Shown piece by piece: positions 20,819 through 32,501 of a DNA stretch of 53,380 nt (position 1 is the first letter of the stretch; each line of letters opens with the position of its first letter). The notes below the pieces were generated by a model. It ran no database searches, was not told where the DNA came from, and worked only from the letters and a program-made list of their open reading frames with translations. The translations under genes and the position numbers were made by a program. Source of the DNA: Antrodiella citrinella. Lineage: Eukaryota; Basidiomycota; Agaricomycetes; Polyporales; Steccherinaceae. The DNA lies in the NCBI GenBank assembly GCA_004802725.1, contig SGPM01000183.1:1-53380 (forward strand). The letters are read 5' to 3'.

Positions 20819-23800
20819 ATGAGTACTCCAGCTCGATCGCGATGGGGACCAATACGGTCGTTGTTGTACTTGTCGCCAGTCCTGATAGCATCCCCATTGT
20901 ATGCGTTGTGGGCTCACTACAGTGCGTAATGTCTTGTCTTGTACGTGACAACGTTTTAAACACTATGTACAGCCTTGCCGACGCCTATTGTCGACTTGTA
21001 CGTCCTCATCTCTATTCATAATTCATTCTGCGTGTGGTGACGAGGCATATCGCAGGGTAAATCCACTGACCTCACTCCCGCAACTATCTGAACACCAAAT
21101 TCTTGCGCATGCCAAATACCTGTCGGAAGATATCGGTTATCGTACCGTCGGTACACGAGAGCATGCCCTTGGAGACGCGTGGATGGTCGAGCAGGCGGGA
21201 ATCTTGCAGAAGCAGTGCGAGGAAATAGTCAAGACCAGTCCAGGGCGGAAGCTGCAGTGCGAAACATGGAGGCAAGAGGGTAGTGGAAGTCATAGGTACG
21301 TGCTGTGTGGCCGCTACCGTACTATCCTCTGACCCTAATCGCTTTGCAGGTTCGACATCCTGAACAAGCGTCTCTACAAAACCTATCGCGGGTTGTCCAA
21401 CATCATCGTTCGTGTCTCAGACGGTTCCGAGGCAAGCAAAGAGCACGCGGTGCTGGTCAATTCACATTTGGATAGTACACTGCCGTCGCCGGGAGCAGGT
21501 ATGACCAGGTTGTCTTATCGCACCTGAAAGTGCATGTCTAACTTCCGCACAGCCGACGACGCCATCTCTGTTGGTATTATGTTGGAATGCCTCCGCGTAT
21601 TGATCCATACGCCTGACTGGGAGCCAACGTATGCAATCATCTTCCGTGAGTTTCCTTGTATTACATGGGAAATTGTGTGATAAACAAAGGTAACTGCAGT
21701 ATTCAACAACGCCGAGGAATCCTTGCAAGACGGGTCACATTTGTACTCTACTCAGCATCACACGGCACCATCGTTCGTGAAGTCTGTCCACTGGCATGCG
21801 CATTCTGCTAATGTTGAATATCCAGCGTTCGTGCTGTCATCAACCTTGAAGGTGTGTTACGGGCCAGGCAAGGCATCTCTCGGCGTGTACTGATGCTCTT
21901 GCATTCCAGCGGCTGGGACAACTGGTCCCGAACTGCTCTTCCAGGCGACTTCAGAGCAAATGATACAAGCATACTCTCGTGTGCCTCGTCCCCACGGAAC
22001 CATTATCGCGAACGACGTCTTCAGCTCTGGCGTTATTATGTCGGAGTGAGTCCCCTTTCAATGACACTCCTATTCTAGGAGACGAGGATCCCCCAGATGA
22101 TGACGGTCATTGCGATGGTAGTACGGATTTCAGGCAGTTCGAACTCTATCTTAACGTCACTGGATTGGATGTAGGCACTGTCCCCTGTCTGAGCGTTTCT
22201 GTCTTCTGATTTCACTGTTGCGTGTAGATGGCCGTGATCGGCAACTCCTACCTTTACCACACACGCCTTGATTTGGTGGAGAACATCGAAGCTGGAGTCG
22301 CTCAGGTATATGTTGCTTTTTTCTGGTGATGAACATACAACTCAATGGTTTTCTAGCACATGGCCGAGAACGCCCTTGCTCTGCTGCAATACTTGTCGTC
22401 CTCCGAGTCACCCATACCCACACTCACGGCAGGATACACCAGACCAACGACCGTCTTCTTTTATGCCTACCATTATTTCTTCATCTACTCATTCGCCACG
22501 GCGAAGATCATGTACTCGCTACTTTTGGTAGCAAGTGTGGTCTTGGTTAGGGCCACGTGGGTACAGCCGGCTCCGGCTTTGCGCAAGGCTGGAGGCGTCG
22601 TCTCTCAGAACTTGAGAGGTCTCAGCGCTCATCTTCTTGGTTTCGTTGGTGCCTTGGTAGGCGCGAATGTGGTGGCATTCCTCATGACGGGCGTCTTGAA
22701 CAAGAGCATGAGTTGGTTCTCCGTCGAGTTATCTTGTGTCTTACTTTATGGACCTGCTGCGGTCACCGGCGAGTCCCAGTGTCTATCTGTTTTCGATGAG
22801 GACACCAAGGCTCATACATTTTTCTTGCAGGCGCTTTGGTGTCACAACTCTTGGTTGGTCGCGTTCACGAACAGTCCATGTTCACGTCTCTTCTCTTGTT
22901 CCACTCCGTCGCGGCTTGCGTCATTCAGTTTGCCGGTATCGGTTCAGCGGCGATATTCTTTATCACGAGTCTTCCGTTGTTCATCGCACTGGCCGTCAAC
23001 AGCTTCGTCTCGACTTCGGGAGATGATATCTCTTTGTGGACGTACGCTCTTGGTCAGTTTGTCCCCCTCAGCGCTGGTTCACAAACCATCTTCACGACTT
23101 TGGACGTCTTCGTACCGCTGGTAAGTAGCATCTTCTGCTCCACTGCTGACGACCCGTGTTGACTCTATGTGTTCAGACTGGACGTATGGGAGCTGAGGCA
23201 CCTGCAGATCACATCATTGCGTCCATCGTCGCCTTCTGCGGAGCGATCTCTTTCCCGCTCTTGCTGCCTTTCATCCACCGTTTCCCCCGCATCACGACCC
23301 GTGCTATCCTGGTCTCGTCCGTCGCCACTGCTGTCGCCATGGCCGCATTCTCTATGAGGGAACCGTTCGACAGGATGCACCCCAAGAGATTGTTCGTCTT
23401 GCACATGGAGAACGTTAGTAAACGCGTTGTCCTCAAATATATTTGTCTTGGTGCTAATTTCGCTTCATCATGCAGATCACAAGCTCCGAGCAGCACTTGC
23501 ATATCGCTGCTGCTGACGGCGCACCCGGATTTGATGCTCTCGCCCAGGACATCGCCAAGGAATTCAGCCTTCCGGGTGTCGTACCGACCTCTATCGTCAT
23601 GGATGACTGGAATGGTGACTGGGACACTATCTACCCTCTGTCTCACGTGCGTATCCGGTTAATTGTGATGTTGTGTGATACTTATTCTGGCTTTTGCGCA
23701 GTTCATCACCCCCTACAAGCTTGATCTGCCTCTGAAGCCTGAGTACCAAGATGCACTCAACCACGATTTCTCGGTGACTGCAGTCAACGATACTATAGAT

Positions 23801-24272
23801 ACTGTGGCTGGCACTCGAAGCTTTACTCTGGTCGTCAGGCACCCTGGAATCATCTGGACAGGTCAGTCCGCTCACCATATCCTGAACTCCTCTATCAACC
23901 GAACATACTTGTGCTACAGCCGTCGCCTTCGATGCCCACGTCGTAAGCTGGCCCCTGGACAACAACCCTCCCGACGAATACGCGCGGCACCACATCAAAG
24001 AAGGCTCGTTCTACGGGTACGACGTCTGGTCCGTCGACTTTGTCGTCAAACTGCAGCCCGGCGCGGACGCCGCCGACAACGGGCACAAGATCAAGGTCAA
24101 CTTCGTCGGCGTGCACGAGAAGGCGATGTGGCCTGGGAAGGAGAGCGAGAAGTCGGACGGGGGGCGCGCGATGAACCTTTTGGAGGACCTGGATGCGTGG
24201 TTGAAGACGGAGAAGGGGGACGTGTTTGATGTGATGCTGTTGGGGTGTGTGGGAGGTGTGGCTTTGGTTTAG
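20819..24272 (+). CDS. ERMP1/Pff1-like membrane metallopeptidase (M28 family)
   Basis: Sixteen exons chain in phase from ATG 20819 to TAG 24272 (about 864 residues). Exons include a 25-nt (20973-20997) and a 26-nt (21826-21851) micro-exon. An N-terminal membrane segment (LLYLSPVLIASPLLYALW-like) is followed by an M28 zinc aminopeptidase domain in the lumen. The presumed ligands are His162 and Asp164 in NSHLDS, Asp174 (ADDA), Glu209/210 (FNNAEE), Glu236 (INLEAAG) and His309 (YLYHTRLD). The order and the block SDTDFR closely resemble animal ERMP1 and the fungal vacuolar protease Pff1. Several hydrophobic helices follow from about residue 350 to 590, then a soluble C-terminal domain. Family members act in the ER or vacuole membrane; which one here cannot be told. 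One intron (22769-22830) appears to use a GC donor, but a GT donor at 22781 is an alternative that adds four residues. Confidence 0.92.
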
Positions 24273-24607
24273 GCGTGAGTGAGTCCCTTCCTCGCCTTTG
24301 TGTTGCTGTGTTGCTCATTCGATGTGTTTTTAGTCGTGTCAGTGGAATGTGTTACCTTACAAGTTCGACTGCTGTATATTATTTCAAGTGGTATATGCAT
24401 GCAACAGTATTGGGATCTCTACATGTGACTACCAATGCTACGTTAAAAGCATGCTAACACTCTGGGGGTAAGAGATATGTTCGACGACTCTGAAAATATG
24501 GATGCTCCATTATGCCATTTCATAGTCGTCGAGCTTGGGCCAAAATTCAAAATTAAAGGGCAAGGACTCTCCCCAAGGTCCAGCCCTGATAGCATCATGC
24601 ACATGCT
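24273..24607. other. Intergenic between convergent genes
   Basis: About 335 bp between the ERMP1-like stop and the 3' end of the minus-strand kinase-like gene. Nothing recognised. Confidence 0.5.
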
Positions 24608-26775
24608 CAAAGAGCGTATAATTCGCCCAGCGACTCAACTTTACCCCTTTCCCTAACGCCAAGACGCAGGCGAGTGAAAGCAAAGTCAATCAAGACACAT
24701 TTGAATGCTGCACCGGTACCAACCCTCCATCCGCGCCTCTCCTTCAAGCTCTTCATCTTCATCTGGGTCATTGAGCCCGGTGACGATGAATTGAGCAAGA
24801 TGCCAGTCCTGCTCGGTGCTGTCTGACGCCGCCGTAGCGCAGGGCGCGTTTACCGTGACGAAGACAACGCATCTAGTTACAGTGTTTCAGTCAGGAAATA
24901 ACGGGACGAGCTGAGAATGACGTACTAATCGTATCTTGAACGTGTCGTCTCGTGCGCGTATCTCACTTGCAGTGATCGTGCGTCCTTGGTGAAAAATCCA
25001 TAAATCTTCCTTCCACCTGGTAGGACGAACTGAGAAGGAGGATCATAAGATTCACAGTCGATACGGAGGACAATCAAGTAAGCTCACCTCGTGAAACCCG
25101 TAGGCGTGTGGCAACAACGTGCCCTGCAGATATTGCAGTCGTTCATACACTGCTAGCTCGTGGCGCATCATGTCATTGGCGAACTTCATAGAATGAAATG
25201 CCCGCCTCAGGAAAGGCGATCGCTGTGTCGTGTTGGGAGGCTCGAACTCCTCGCCTGCGCGGGGTCTGTACTGCGCTAGGGGTTTCTTGGGTGGGATTGG
25301 AAACATGGTCTCGTCAAACAGCTTCAAGCATATGTCCGTTTCGCATGCCTCGGAGACCTCATCGCTACCGGCAGCTGTCCATTCCAATCGACCAACGAAT
25401 ACTCCAAAAAACGTATCGGGTTCATGACGATGGCCATCAGTAATCTTGAAACGTAGCGCACCAGTTTCGGCAGCCGACTTAAGAATACTGTCCACCCGTA
25501 ATTTCCGAGGACGGGGATCCTGCAAGACGAAATCCAAAGTCTCTGGAGGTGGCTTCTCAGGTTGTGGCGGCCACCTGAAGCACATCACGTGCTCTTGAGT
25601 TGAGAATGCACCCACACGGACATCCAGCAGTGTGTCCACTTCAAGCCGCTGGGATAGTGTATCTGCTTGGGCGCGGATGGTCCACTCGCAGAAGGCTCTG
25701 GCATCAGGCCAATGACGCTCCATTGTGAACAAGTCGAAGTCTGCATAGGTTTTCGGATTTTCGTTGACCGCGATGGGAGACCGCGTGCCTTGTTTAATGC
25801 GCCTGCTACTTCACCAAACGAGGAGAGGGCAGAATATGAGTACCCCTCTCGCCCCATTCTGGAGCAAAGTACCAATTATACAACGGAGCGACATGCGATC
25901 GCTGAGTTTGGAAGGGGAGTATCGAGGATACGACACATAAATGTCCCCTGGAGGTGAACCCCAATGAACAGCATCCAGACCATCGATGACCACAGCGTGA
26001 TACCCGTCCGTGAGGATCAAGTATTTCGGCTTATGGGTATCCCATGCAGTGCGAAGCCGATGATAGAGTAAAACCATGGTTGAGCACCGAAAATAGCGAG
26101 ATTCAATTTGGTCGTCGAGACCCATATGGTCGCTAAAATCTCGAGAGCAGCTCTCGAACGCGTACCAGCAAACTGACCGCGCGGCTGTAAAAAATAAGGT
26201 CAGCAACATACGCCGACTGCGCCAACGATTATATAGACCTACCACGATGAGCGTATACTTAAACCAGGTTTTCGTCCATCTCCGAAAAGCATGCTTGTTC
26301 TGTCGGCACTTCAGCAACTGAATGAACGAGACGAATAATGGCCTCAGTGACATCTAAGAAACCTGAACTCAGCATCGAAGTGAGCTGGAAGTGTGAAGAA
26401 TTTTTACGAACCGACCATACGGGGTGTGAGACGCGCGGGCAGCATGGCCTCTCCGCTCTCGAAGTTGTATCATAGGCAGACATCAGCGACAGGGCGAAAA
26501 CACTTTTGTTCCGCAGAGTCACTGTTGAGTTATTGATTTAGTGGGATACTACCACACGCAAGAGGGAATATATGAACGTACGAGCAGAACACGCGATGCA
26601 ATTTGAATGGTATGTAGCGGAGCGTTGCCATTGCAATGCGAAGGTTATCTACTGTTCTGCACTCGCCTGATCCTATAACCAGGAACGCTGTCGTGGCGAA
26701 CCGTAGCGTACTCATCGCTGCACCCACTACAGGGTAGCAGACAATTCTATTCTGAAGAATGTGATGCACTGACAT
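24608..26775 (-). CDS. Fungal kinase-like hypothetical protein, 3' part unresolved
   Basis: A chain of minus-strand coding blocks reads as one protein. MSTLRFATTAFLVIGSGE lies near 26700, VADVCLYNFESGEAMLP near 26470, FLDVTEAIIRLVHSV near 26330, and YLILTDGYHAVVIDGLD with WGSPPGDIYVSYPRYSP near 26000-25920. A long block at 25790-25082 follows, with LKLFDETMFPIPP and MMRHELAVYERLQYLQG, then FVLPGGRKIYGFF near 25020. The layout resembles a large agaricomycete family with a degenerate protein-kinase C-lobe. Downstream, QDWHLAQFIVTGLND could be a catalytic-loop variant and CVLIDFAFTRLRLG a DFG-like motif (IDFAF). These two are in different frames and I found no convincing intron between them, so the 3' end may carry a frameshift, or the gene may be a pseudogene. 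Exons are not fully resolved and both ends are approximate. Function unknown. Confidence 0.6.
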
Positions 26776-27751
26776 CGTTAGCTACTTCTAAAGAAGAGTG
26801 CTATTTGAAGATTTCGTAGATGGTCAAATTGTTGTTCATGAGTGCCAGCAACTTGACGTTCCTTGTCACTGTCAGATTCAGTGTCACGGTGTCCGCTGGC
26901 TGCTCTGAACGTGCCCGCAGATTCAGAGCATGTCGTTTTCGGCAACGTCCGACGGAATTTCAACGCGCCGACGGCTTCGTCTCACTCGGAGTCACTAATT
27001 CCATCGTCCTCAAGTCCGATCTGCGTTCTCTCTATCATCCTTTGTTTCTTTTTGAATCCTTCTAACTTAATTTGCTACACTCTCGACAAGAGAACCGCTT
27101 GGGATTACGGTGACAGTACTGCTCACTCGGGAGAAGCCGATCGGAGTCTGAGATCTGAATGGCTTTGACCCGTCATCGCACCAGTGATCATTAGACCCGG
27201 TATGTATGTACAAGTTGTTCAGATATATCTTGCGTCCAATGCCTATGATAACAGAGTGAGATCTAGTGAGACTCAGAGGGGCTTGGTTGCCAGTGATCGT
27301 TATCTACATTCCACGTCGCGAAATTGTCATCAGGCTCCATCCGTAAGCACAACTGTCCGTAGGTTGAATGCTTCCCTCAGGCTCCTGAGTCCCTTTTCCC
27401 TCTCCTCATCCCTCTGCTCACAAGGGTGTTTTAGCGTGAGCGGATGTGACCCATCGGAATGGACGCATGCTGTGTTTCCGAGCTGCCAGTTGGTTCCGCC
27501 GCTGTCCGCCGTTGCCCACGTGTGGCAGTATGACTGTAGTTCAGGCTTCTTGCATGGTATTAAAAGCAGGCATCAGATTCTCCTGACATATCTCAACATG
27601 GTCACTATTGACCATCTGGCGGCGCTGGGTGGACTTCCTGATACCCCCACATGAACGTTCACTTATGCAACATATAAAGCTCGCCCTGGTCGCGAACAAG
27701 TTTTCCTAGTCAGACGGACCACGACAGACCACCTGGGAGCCCGACCGTGAC
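26776..27751. other. Intergenic, promoter side of lipase gene
   Basis: About 980 bp between the divergent starts of the kinase-like gene and the lipase gene. Apart from the TATA box near the lipase start I see no gene; short ORFs at 26820-27654 lack family motifs. Confidence 0.5.
27673..27679 (+). promoter_or_regulatory. TATA box of the lipase gene
   Basis: TATAAAG in the context CATATAAAGC, 79 nt upstream of the lipase ATG, a plausible distance for fungal pol II genes. Most housekeeping genes in the window lack such a box, which suits a regulated secreted enzyme. Confidence 0.6.
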
Positions 27752-28939
27752 ATGGCCACTGTTATCTCTCTCGGCGTCGCGCTTCTCTCTGTTCTCTTAC
27801 TTGTCCAAGCGGTTCCTACCCTTCAAGTCCGCCAGGCTATCACCCCGTTGTCTACCAGTCAGATATCTGCATTCAAGCCGTTCACGTTCTTCGCCAGCGC
27901 GGCATATTGCGACCCATCTACGACGATTGACTGGAGCTGTGGTTCAAACTGTGACGCTAACACTGGCTTTATACCCGTGGCTTCCGGCGGCGATGGAACC
28001 GATGTCCAGTTCTGTAAATCCTCTTGCTGCATTCCATGTCTCCGTAACTCTTTCTGACGCGTCGCGATTTGTGTAGGGTTTGTTGGTTTCGATCCATCGC
28101 AGAGCAGTGTGATAGTCGCTCATCAAGGAACGGATCCCAGTTCATTGTAGGTCTCTAATTGTGATACCCTCAGTCTGTGACTGATTGTCGTCTGGCGTGG
28201 CTTTTAGCATTGCGGATCTGACGGATGCCGACTTCTTCCTCGAAACACTCAACACAACTCTGTTTCCTGGCATCAGCTCTTCTGTCGAAGCCCATTCTGG
28301 CTTCCAGAAGTCACATGCTGCATCTGCACCGGACATTCTCAGTGCTGTAGAGAGCGCCTTGACTCAGCACAAGGCCACCCACGTTACATTGGTTGGACAC
28401 TCGCTAGGTACTGCGATATCTTCTCAGTGCGTCAGGACGGTGCTAACCTGATGATTGCCCATAGGAGCTGCACTCGCGCTTCTCGACTCCGTATTCCTCC
28501 CTCTGCATCTGCCTGCAAGCACCACGTTCAAGACTGTCGGGTACGGACTGCCACGGGTAAGAGTTGTGTTGATCCGCATCTGAGTCTCCAACTCACTTGA
28601 ACGCAGGTCGGCAACCAAGCTTTTGCGGACTATGTCGACGCGCACGTTACGAGTCTTAACCACATCAACAACAAGGAAGACCCCATTCCGATCCTCCCAG
28701 GGATGTTCCTCGGTTACCACCATCCCTCGGGTGAAGTTCACATCATGGACTCGAACGCGTGGGTTTCGTGCCCTGGTAAGTACACTCGGTTTGCGGAGAA
28801 TTGAGATCTGAAAGTGACTTTATTCACAGGTCAAGACAACCCCAGCACTGAATGCGAAGTCGGCGACGTCTCAAACATCTTCGATGGCACAGAATCCGAC
28901 CACGACGGTCCGTACGACGGTGTCGAGATGGGTTGCTGA
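27752..28939 (+). CDS. Secreted class-3 (alpha/beta hydrolase) lipase
   Basis: Six exons, 27752-28013, 28077-28146, 28208-28407, 28465-28556, 28607-28775 and 28830-28939, encode 300 residues. The N-terminus has a clear signal peptide (VALLSVLLLVQAVPT). The nucleophile elbow GHSLG places Ser at residue 176; Asp233 (NNKEDPIPILP) and His289 (SDHDGPY) complete the expected Ser-Asp-His triad of class-3 fungal lipases. Eight or more Cys, including CGSNCD near the N-terminus and the penultimate-region Cys pairs, fit disulfides in a secreted enzyme. The family hydrolyses acylglycerols or related esters; some members are feruloyl esterases, so the exact substrate is open. It stands tandem to the beta-glucanase gene 620 bp downstream. 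Confidence 0.92.
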
Positions 28940-29560
28940 ATCTTCGGGGGTGTGGTCCGTGGACCTGGGAGACTTGCATTTTGTCGTTCGTTCATTAACT
29001 GGCACTGTATCATAGCAAACAAATTGTATATCACCTGTCAATCTGTTCAACTTGAACACGTCCATGCGTGTTCTGGTCAGCGGGTGTGATCAAGTGCACT
29101 TCGGCCGAAGTCGGGACATGCGGATCGCTTACCCAATCTTGGACAGGTGATCGATCTCGTGGCGGGCGCGCAAAGAGTGACGCATAAGCGAGCCTCGTGT
29201 TACGTTCTTCCTGAACTACCATGAACGCATCATGAGTTCATTTATTCTTGTCGGAATCATGTCAAAAGCCCATGGTTTCATCTCTACATATGCGTCGCAT
29301 TCACTGCGAGCTCTGAACACGTCGAAACAGCCTTCCATACGCGTCAAGATGAGTCTTTCACCCCCTCAAATCCGACCGTAATATCCGAGCGATACACAGA
29401 AGCAGCTAGAAGTCAGTCTACAAATTTATGGAAGGCTGACCAGGAGACTCTCGCCCTTGTACCCTATACGACTCCAGATTGGCGACGGATAGTCATGAGG
29501 TTGCGGGCAAGCTTTATAAATTGCGATTGTTGAAAGGACAAGTCTGCAGGTCGCACCACC
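28940..29560. other. Intergenic, lipase to glucanase
   Basis: About 620 bp holding the lipase 3' end and the glucanase promoter. No gene seen. Confidence 0.6.
29515..29520 (+). promoter_or_regulatory. TATA box of the glucanase gene
   Basis: TATAAA in GCTTTATAAATTG, 46 nt before the glucanase ATG. The short distance implies a short 5' leader if this box is used. Confidence 0.55.
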
Positions 29561-31789
29561 ATGCAGCTGCTTGTTTTTGGTGCTCTCTTGGCTTGCGCCA
29601 GTGTGGTAGCTGCCGGTATCCCCGACAAGATATACGGGGTCAATCTGGGTTCATGGTGTGTCTAAGATATGCTGCGGTGTCTATGCTCCATACTTACATG
29701 AGCGATGACAGGCTTGTCCTCGAATCTTGGATGCTACCTCAAGGTACGAGTTCACTGCGTGAAACGTGTAGCGGATGTGCTGACGAGTCTCTGAACAGAA
29801 TGGCTGAACATGGGTGGTCAGCAGTGTGACGACTGTTCACAGTGCATTGCGACAGAATTGTAAGTCAAACCATCCGATGCGAGCCCAAGATATAGAAGCT
29901 GATAGTGTTATGCGCCTAGTGCTTTTGCTCAAGCTTACCCCAAGACAGTCGATCAGATATTCAACAAACATTGGTGAAGTCATCACATTAGACACGCTAG
30001 CAAGTTGATACTTACAACATCTAGGTCGACATGGTTCACGCAGGACGATGTCAATCAGATCAAGGCCGCTGGTATGAACACCGTTCGTATTCCGGTACGT
30101 TCCTCAGCACTTGTATATGTCAATGATGACTAAAACGATATGTGATCTAGTTGGGGTATTGGTTGGTCGAAGCTTTGGTTGATCGCCAGACAGAGTTCTT
30201 CCCTCGAGGTGGCATTCTTCAACTGGTAAGACTTTCGGTCAATGACGCATCTTGTTTGCACATTTACAAGTGCGCTATCGTGTCCAGCGGCGAGGTCTAC
30301 AGCAACTCAAGGCTGCAGGGATACAGGCCATCCTCGACCACCACGCACTTCCGGGGGTTCAGACCGCGGGTCAGATGTTCACAGGACGGTCGGTAACTTT
30401 GTTGATTCGTTTACCGCTATTCCTGATTTCTATGCTTTCAGATGCACTTCGGACGTCGAATTTTATGTACGCCGACCCTTTTTTGAAATTTGAAGTAAGG
30501 CCAACGCTCACTCATCTGACAGACTGACTACAATTACCATCGCGCGCTGGTTTGGACGGCCGTCATGGCTGCTATCACGCATCTTCACCCAGATTTTGGA
30601 TCTGTGTTTTCAATTGAGGCCGTGAACGAAGAGATTATGGATGCGACTCAGACAGCTGGCTATGGTGACTGTACGTTTTACACGTGAAGCGGTATATAAC
30701 CCTTCACTGATTCTTTAGCAGTCCAGATGAACTTCGTCAAGACGGTACGCGCTGTAGAATTGGCCCTTGGCATTCCAGTCCCTGGGGCCAAGCTCTCTGC
30801 GGACATCGCTACATCGAATTTCACAGAAGCCATCAGTATTGCTGCCAACTCGAGCACCGGCGACATATTCACTCCTGACGTCAAGGCTGCACTACTTGAC
30901 GCTGCATCTATTCTTGTGGAAGTTTCTCTGCAGCTGGAAATGGGCTCCGATCTGTCCACGTTGCTGCACTCGAAGGAACCGTTAGTCACAAGGTATGTGT
31001 TCTTCCGTATCTGGACATACGACTCCTGACTTTCGACCTTTATGTGCACAGCTTCATGGACATTAATTGGCAGTTCAATAACCCCGCCAACCCCGCTGCC
31101 GCTGCTATTGGACCGCAGGGTTACGATAATCATCTGTACTACAGGTATGGCTGCATCAGTCTCGAGTGGAAAATAGCTGACCTTTGCTTGTAGCTTTGGT
31201 GTATGTATTTCAAGGATTTCTTTCGGTGGAAACTAACTTCCAAGCAGGGTGTCGCAGATGCAAATCCGGACGCCTACATGACGAGTATTTGCAGTAAGTT
31301 GGACTCGTTGTCAAGATTTGGAATCTCAACCCTGACAGTCTACCCCGCAGATCTGGACCGTGTCCAGGCGGACGCTGCGCTTGGCAATAGTCCACTCTGG
31401 TTTGGAGAATGGGGTCTTCCCACCCAGTTCAACGCCACGGACGCCTTCTTGTTCCAATGGGCTGATGCACAGAAGCTGGCGTACAGTCAAGGAAAAGGGT
31501 GGATCGTAAGTGCTTAATGTGCTGTTGACCTCGTGACAAACGTATTGAGGTAGCATGCCTTCCATAGTTCTGGAACTTCAAGGTTGAAGATTCGGCCCTC
31601 GCAGGAGATCTGGGGAGACAGTGGTATGTCGTTCTCACGTTGACGCATTGAACATCCCCATCACGCGTTTCATGCTGTAGGTCCTATTTTGAAGGCTTGA
31701 AAAGAGGATATTTTACGCAGGATCCCAGTCAAGTTCATGATCTTCACGTATGTGATGCGTACAAGGACAACACCACCAGTCCGACGTAG
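29561..31789 (+). CDS. Secreted GH5 exo-beta-1,3-glucanase
   Basis: Sixteen exons, in phase throughout, encode 465 residues: 29561-29655, 29712-29743, 29799-29859, 29920-29973, 30025-30094, 30151-30225, 30288-30388, 30442-30466, 30523-30670, 30722-30992, 31052-31144, 31194-31200, 31248-31293, 31351-31505, 31568-31623 and 31681-31789. A signal peptide (LLVFGALLACASVVAA) precedes the mature enzyme, which begins near IPDKIYGVNLGSWLVLE. The GH5 acid/base Glu is about residue 207 (EAVNEEIM) and the nucleophile about 379 (LWFGEWGLP). Conserved ILDHHALPG and HLYYSFGGVAD blocks match fungal GH5 subfamily 9 glucan 1,3-beta-glucosidases, which trim beta-1,3-glucan in wall remodelling or nutrient release. 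Exon 12 is only 7 nt, encoding the middle of YSFGG; without it the frame is lost. Very many introns for a gene of this size. Confidence 0.93.
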
Positions 31790-32501
31790 CTTTATGAAAG
31801 CCGGTAAACGTGTACTATAGTTAGATGCCTTGATTGAGTACCGGCGTTCATGATGCCGTCTCTTTCTACCTTCTGTTAACAGTATGCCCGGATAGAGCCA
31901 ATTATACAGTGTGCACACTGGCTCCAGATCCTCTTCTACAAATCTCTTGCGACGATCGTTGGTATCAGTGATCTCAAAAATGATGCAATCCCTTGAAGAC
32001 TCTGAATATCCCGAAGCAACTCTCAAGATCGCACAAACACTGGATGAAGTCGATCCGCCGTCCTACGAAGAACAGAGTTGCGACATCTCTAGTACTGGAA
32101 TGTTCTGATTCTATGAAGGTCTGGGTCATCTCATCGATGTGATTTGTGGACAAGACGTCCGCTAAGCGTGTGGTCCATGGTCACCGTCGCGATCTTTCCT
32201 TCTGCGCCTCCCGCGACAAGAACGCACCGGGGGCGTAGCGATTCGTGGAAAATGCCTGGCTTCGTGGATAGATCAAGAAGGGGACGTCTCGTCTCTCTGC
32301 TGTAGCTTTACGTCTTGTGATACATGCTGCAGATCCTTCATTCTTTCTGGAGGTGTGTTCTCTTTCTTGAGCTGTGGCTCCCAGGAGTGGGGAGTACCAC
32401 ATGACCGACAATGTTTGACCGCAGTCGTTTGGGCACAGACATATATCAGGTCCTCATGAGAGCAGTCCCCTCCAACCTGTCGCGCTTCAGCACCGCTCGC
32501 C
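31790..32501. other. Intergenic, glucanase to BTB gene
   Basis: About 710 bp; only short ORFs on both strands without motifs. Holds the glucanase 3' end and the BTB promoter. Confidence 0.55.

Noticed and set aside
23165..23646. Minus-strand open frames across the ERMP1-like gene
   Set aside because: Antisense of a well-supported exon chain; no independent motifs.
17104..24272. Biosynthetic gene cluster around the FAD monooxygenase
   Set aside because: No core synthase, P450, transferase or pathway transporter lies next to it; neighbours are housekeeping or unknown.
30727..31133. Minus-strand 151-codon ORF in the glucanase gene
   Set aside because: Antisense of exon 10, which encodes conserved GH5 sequence.
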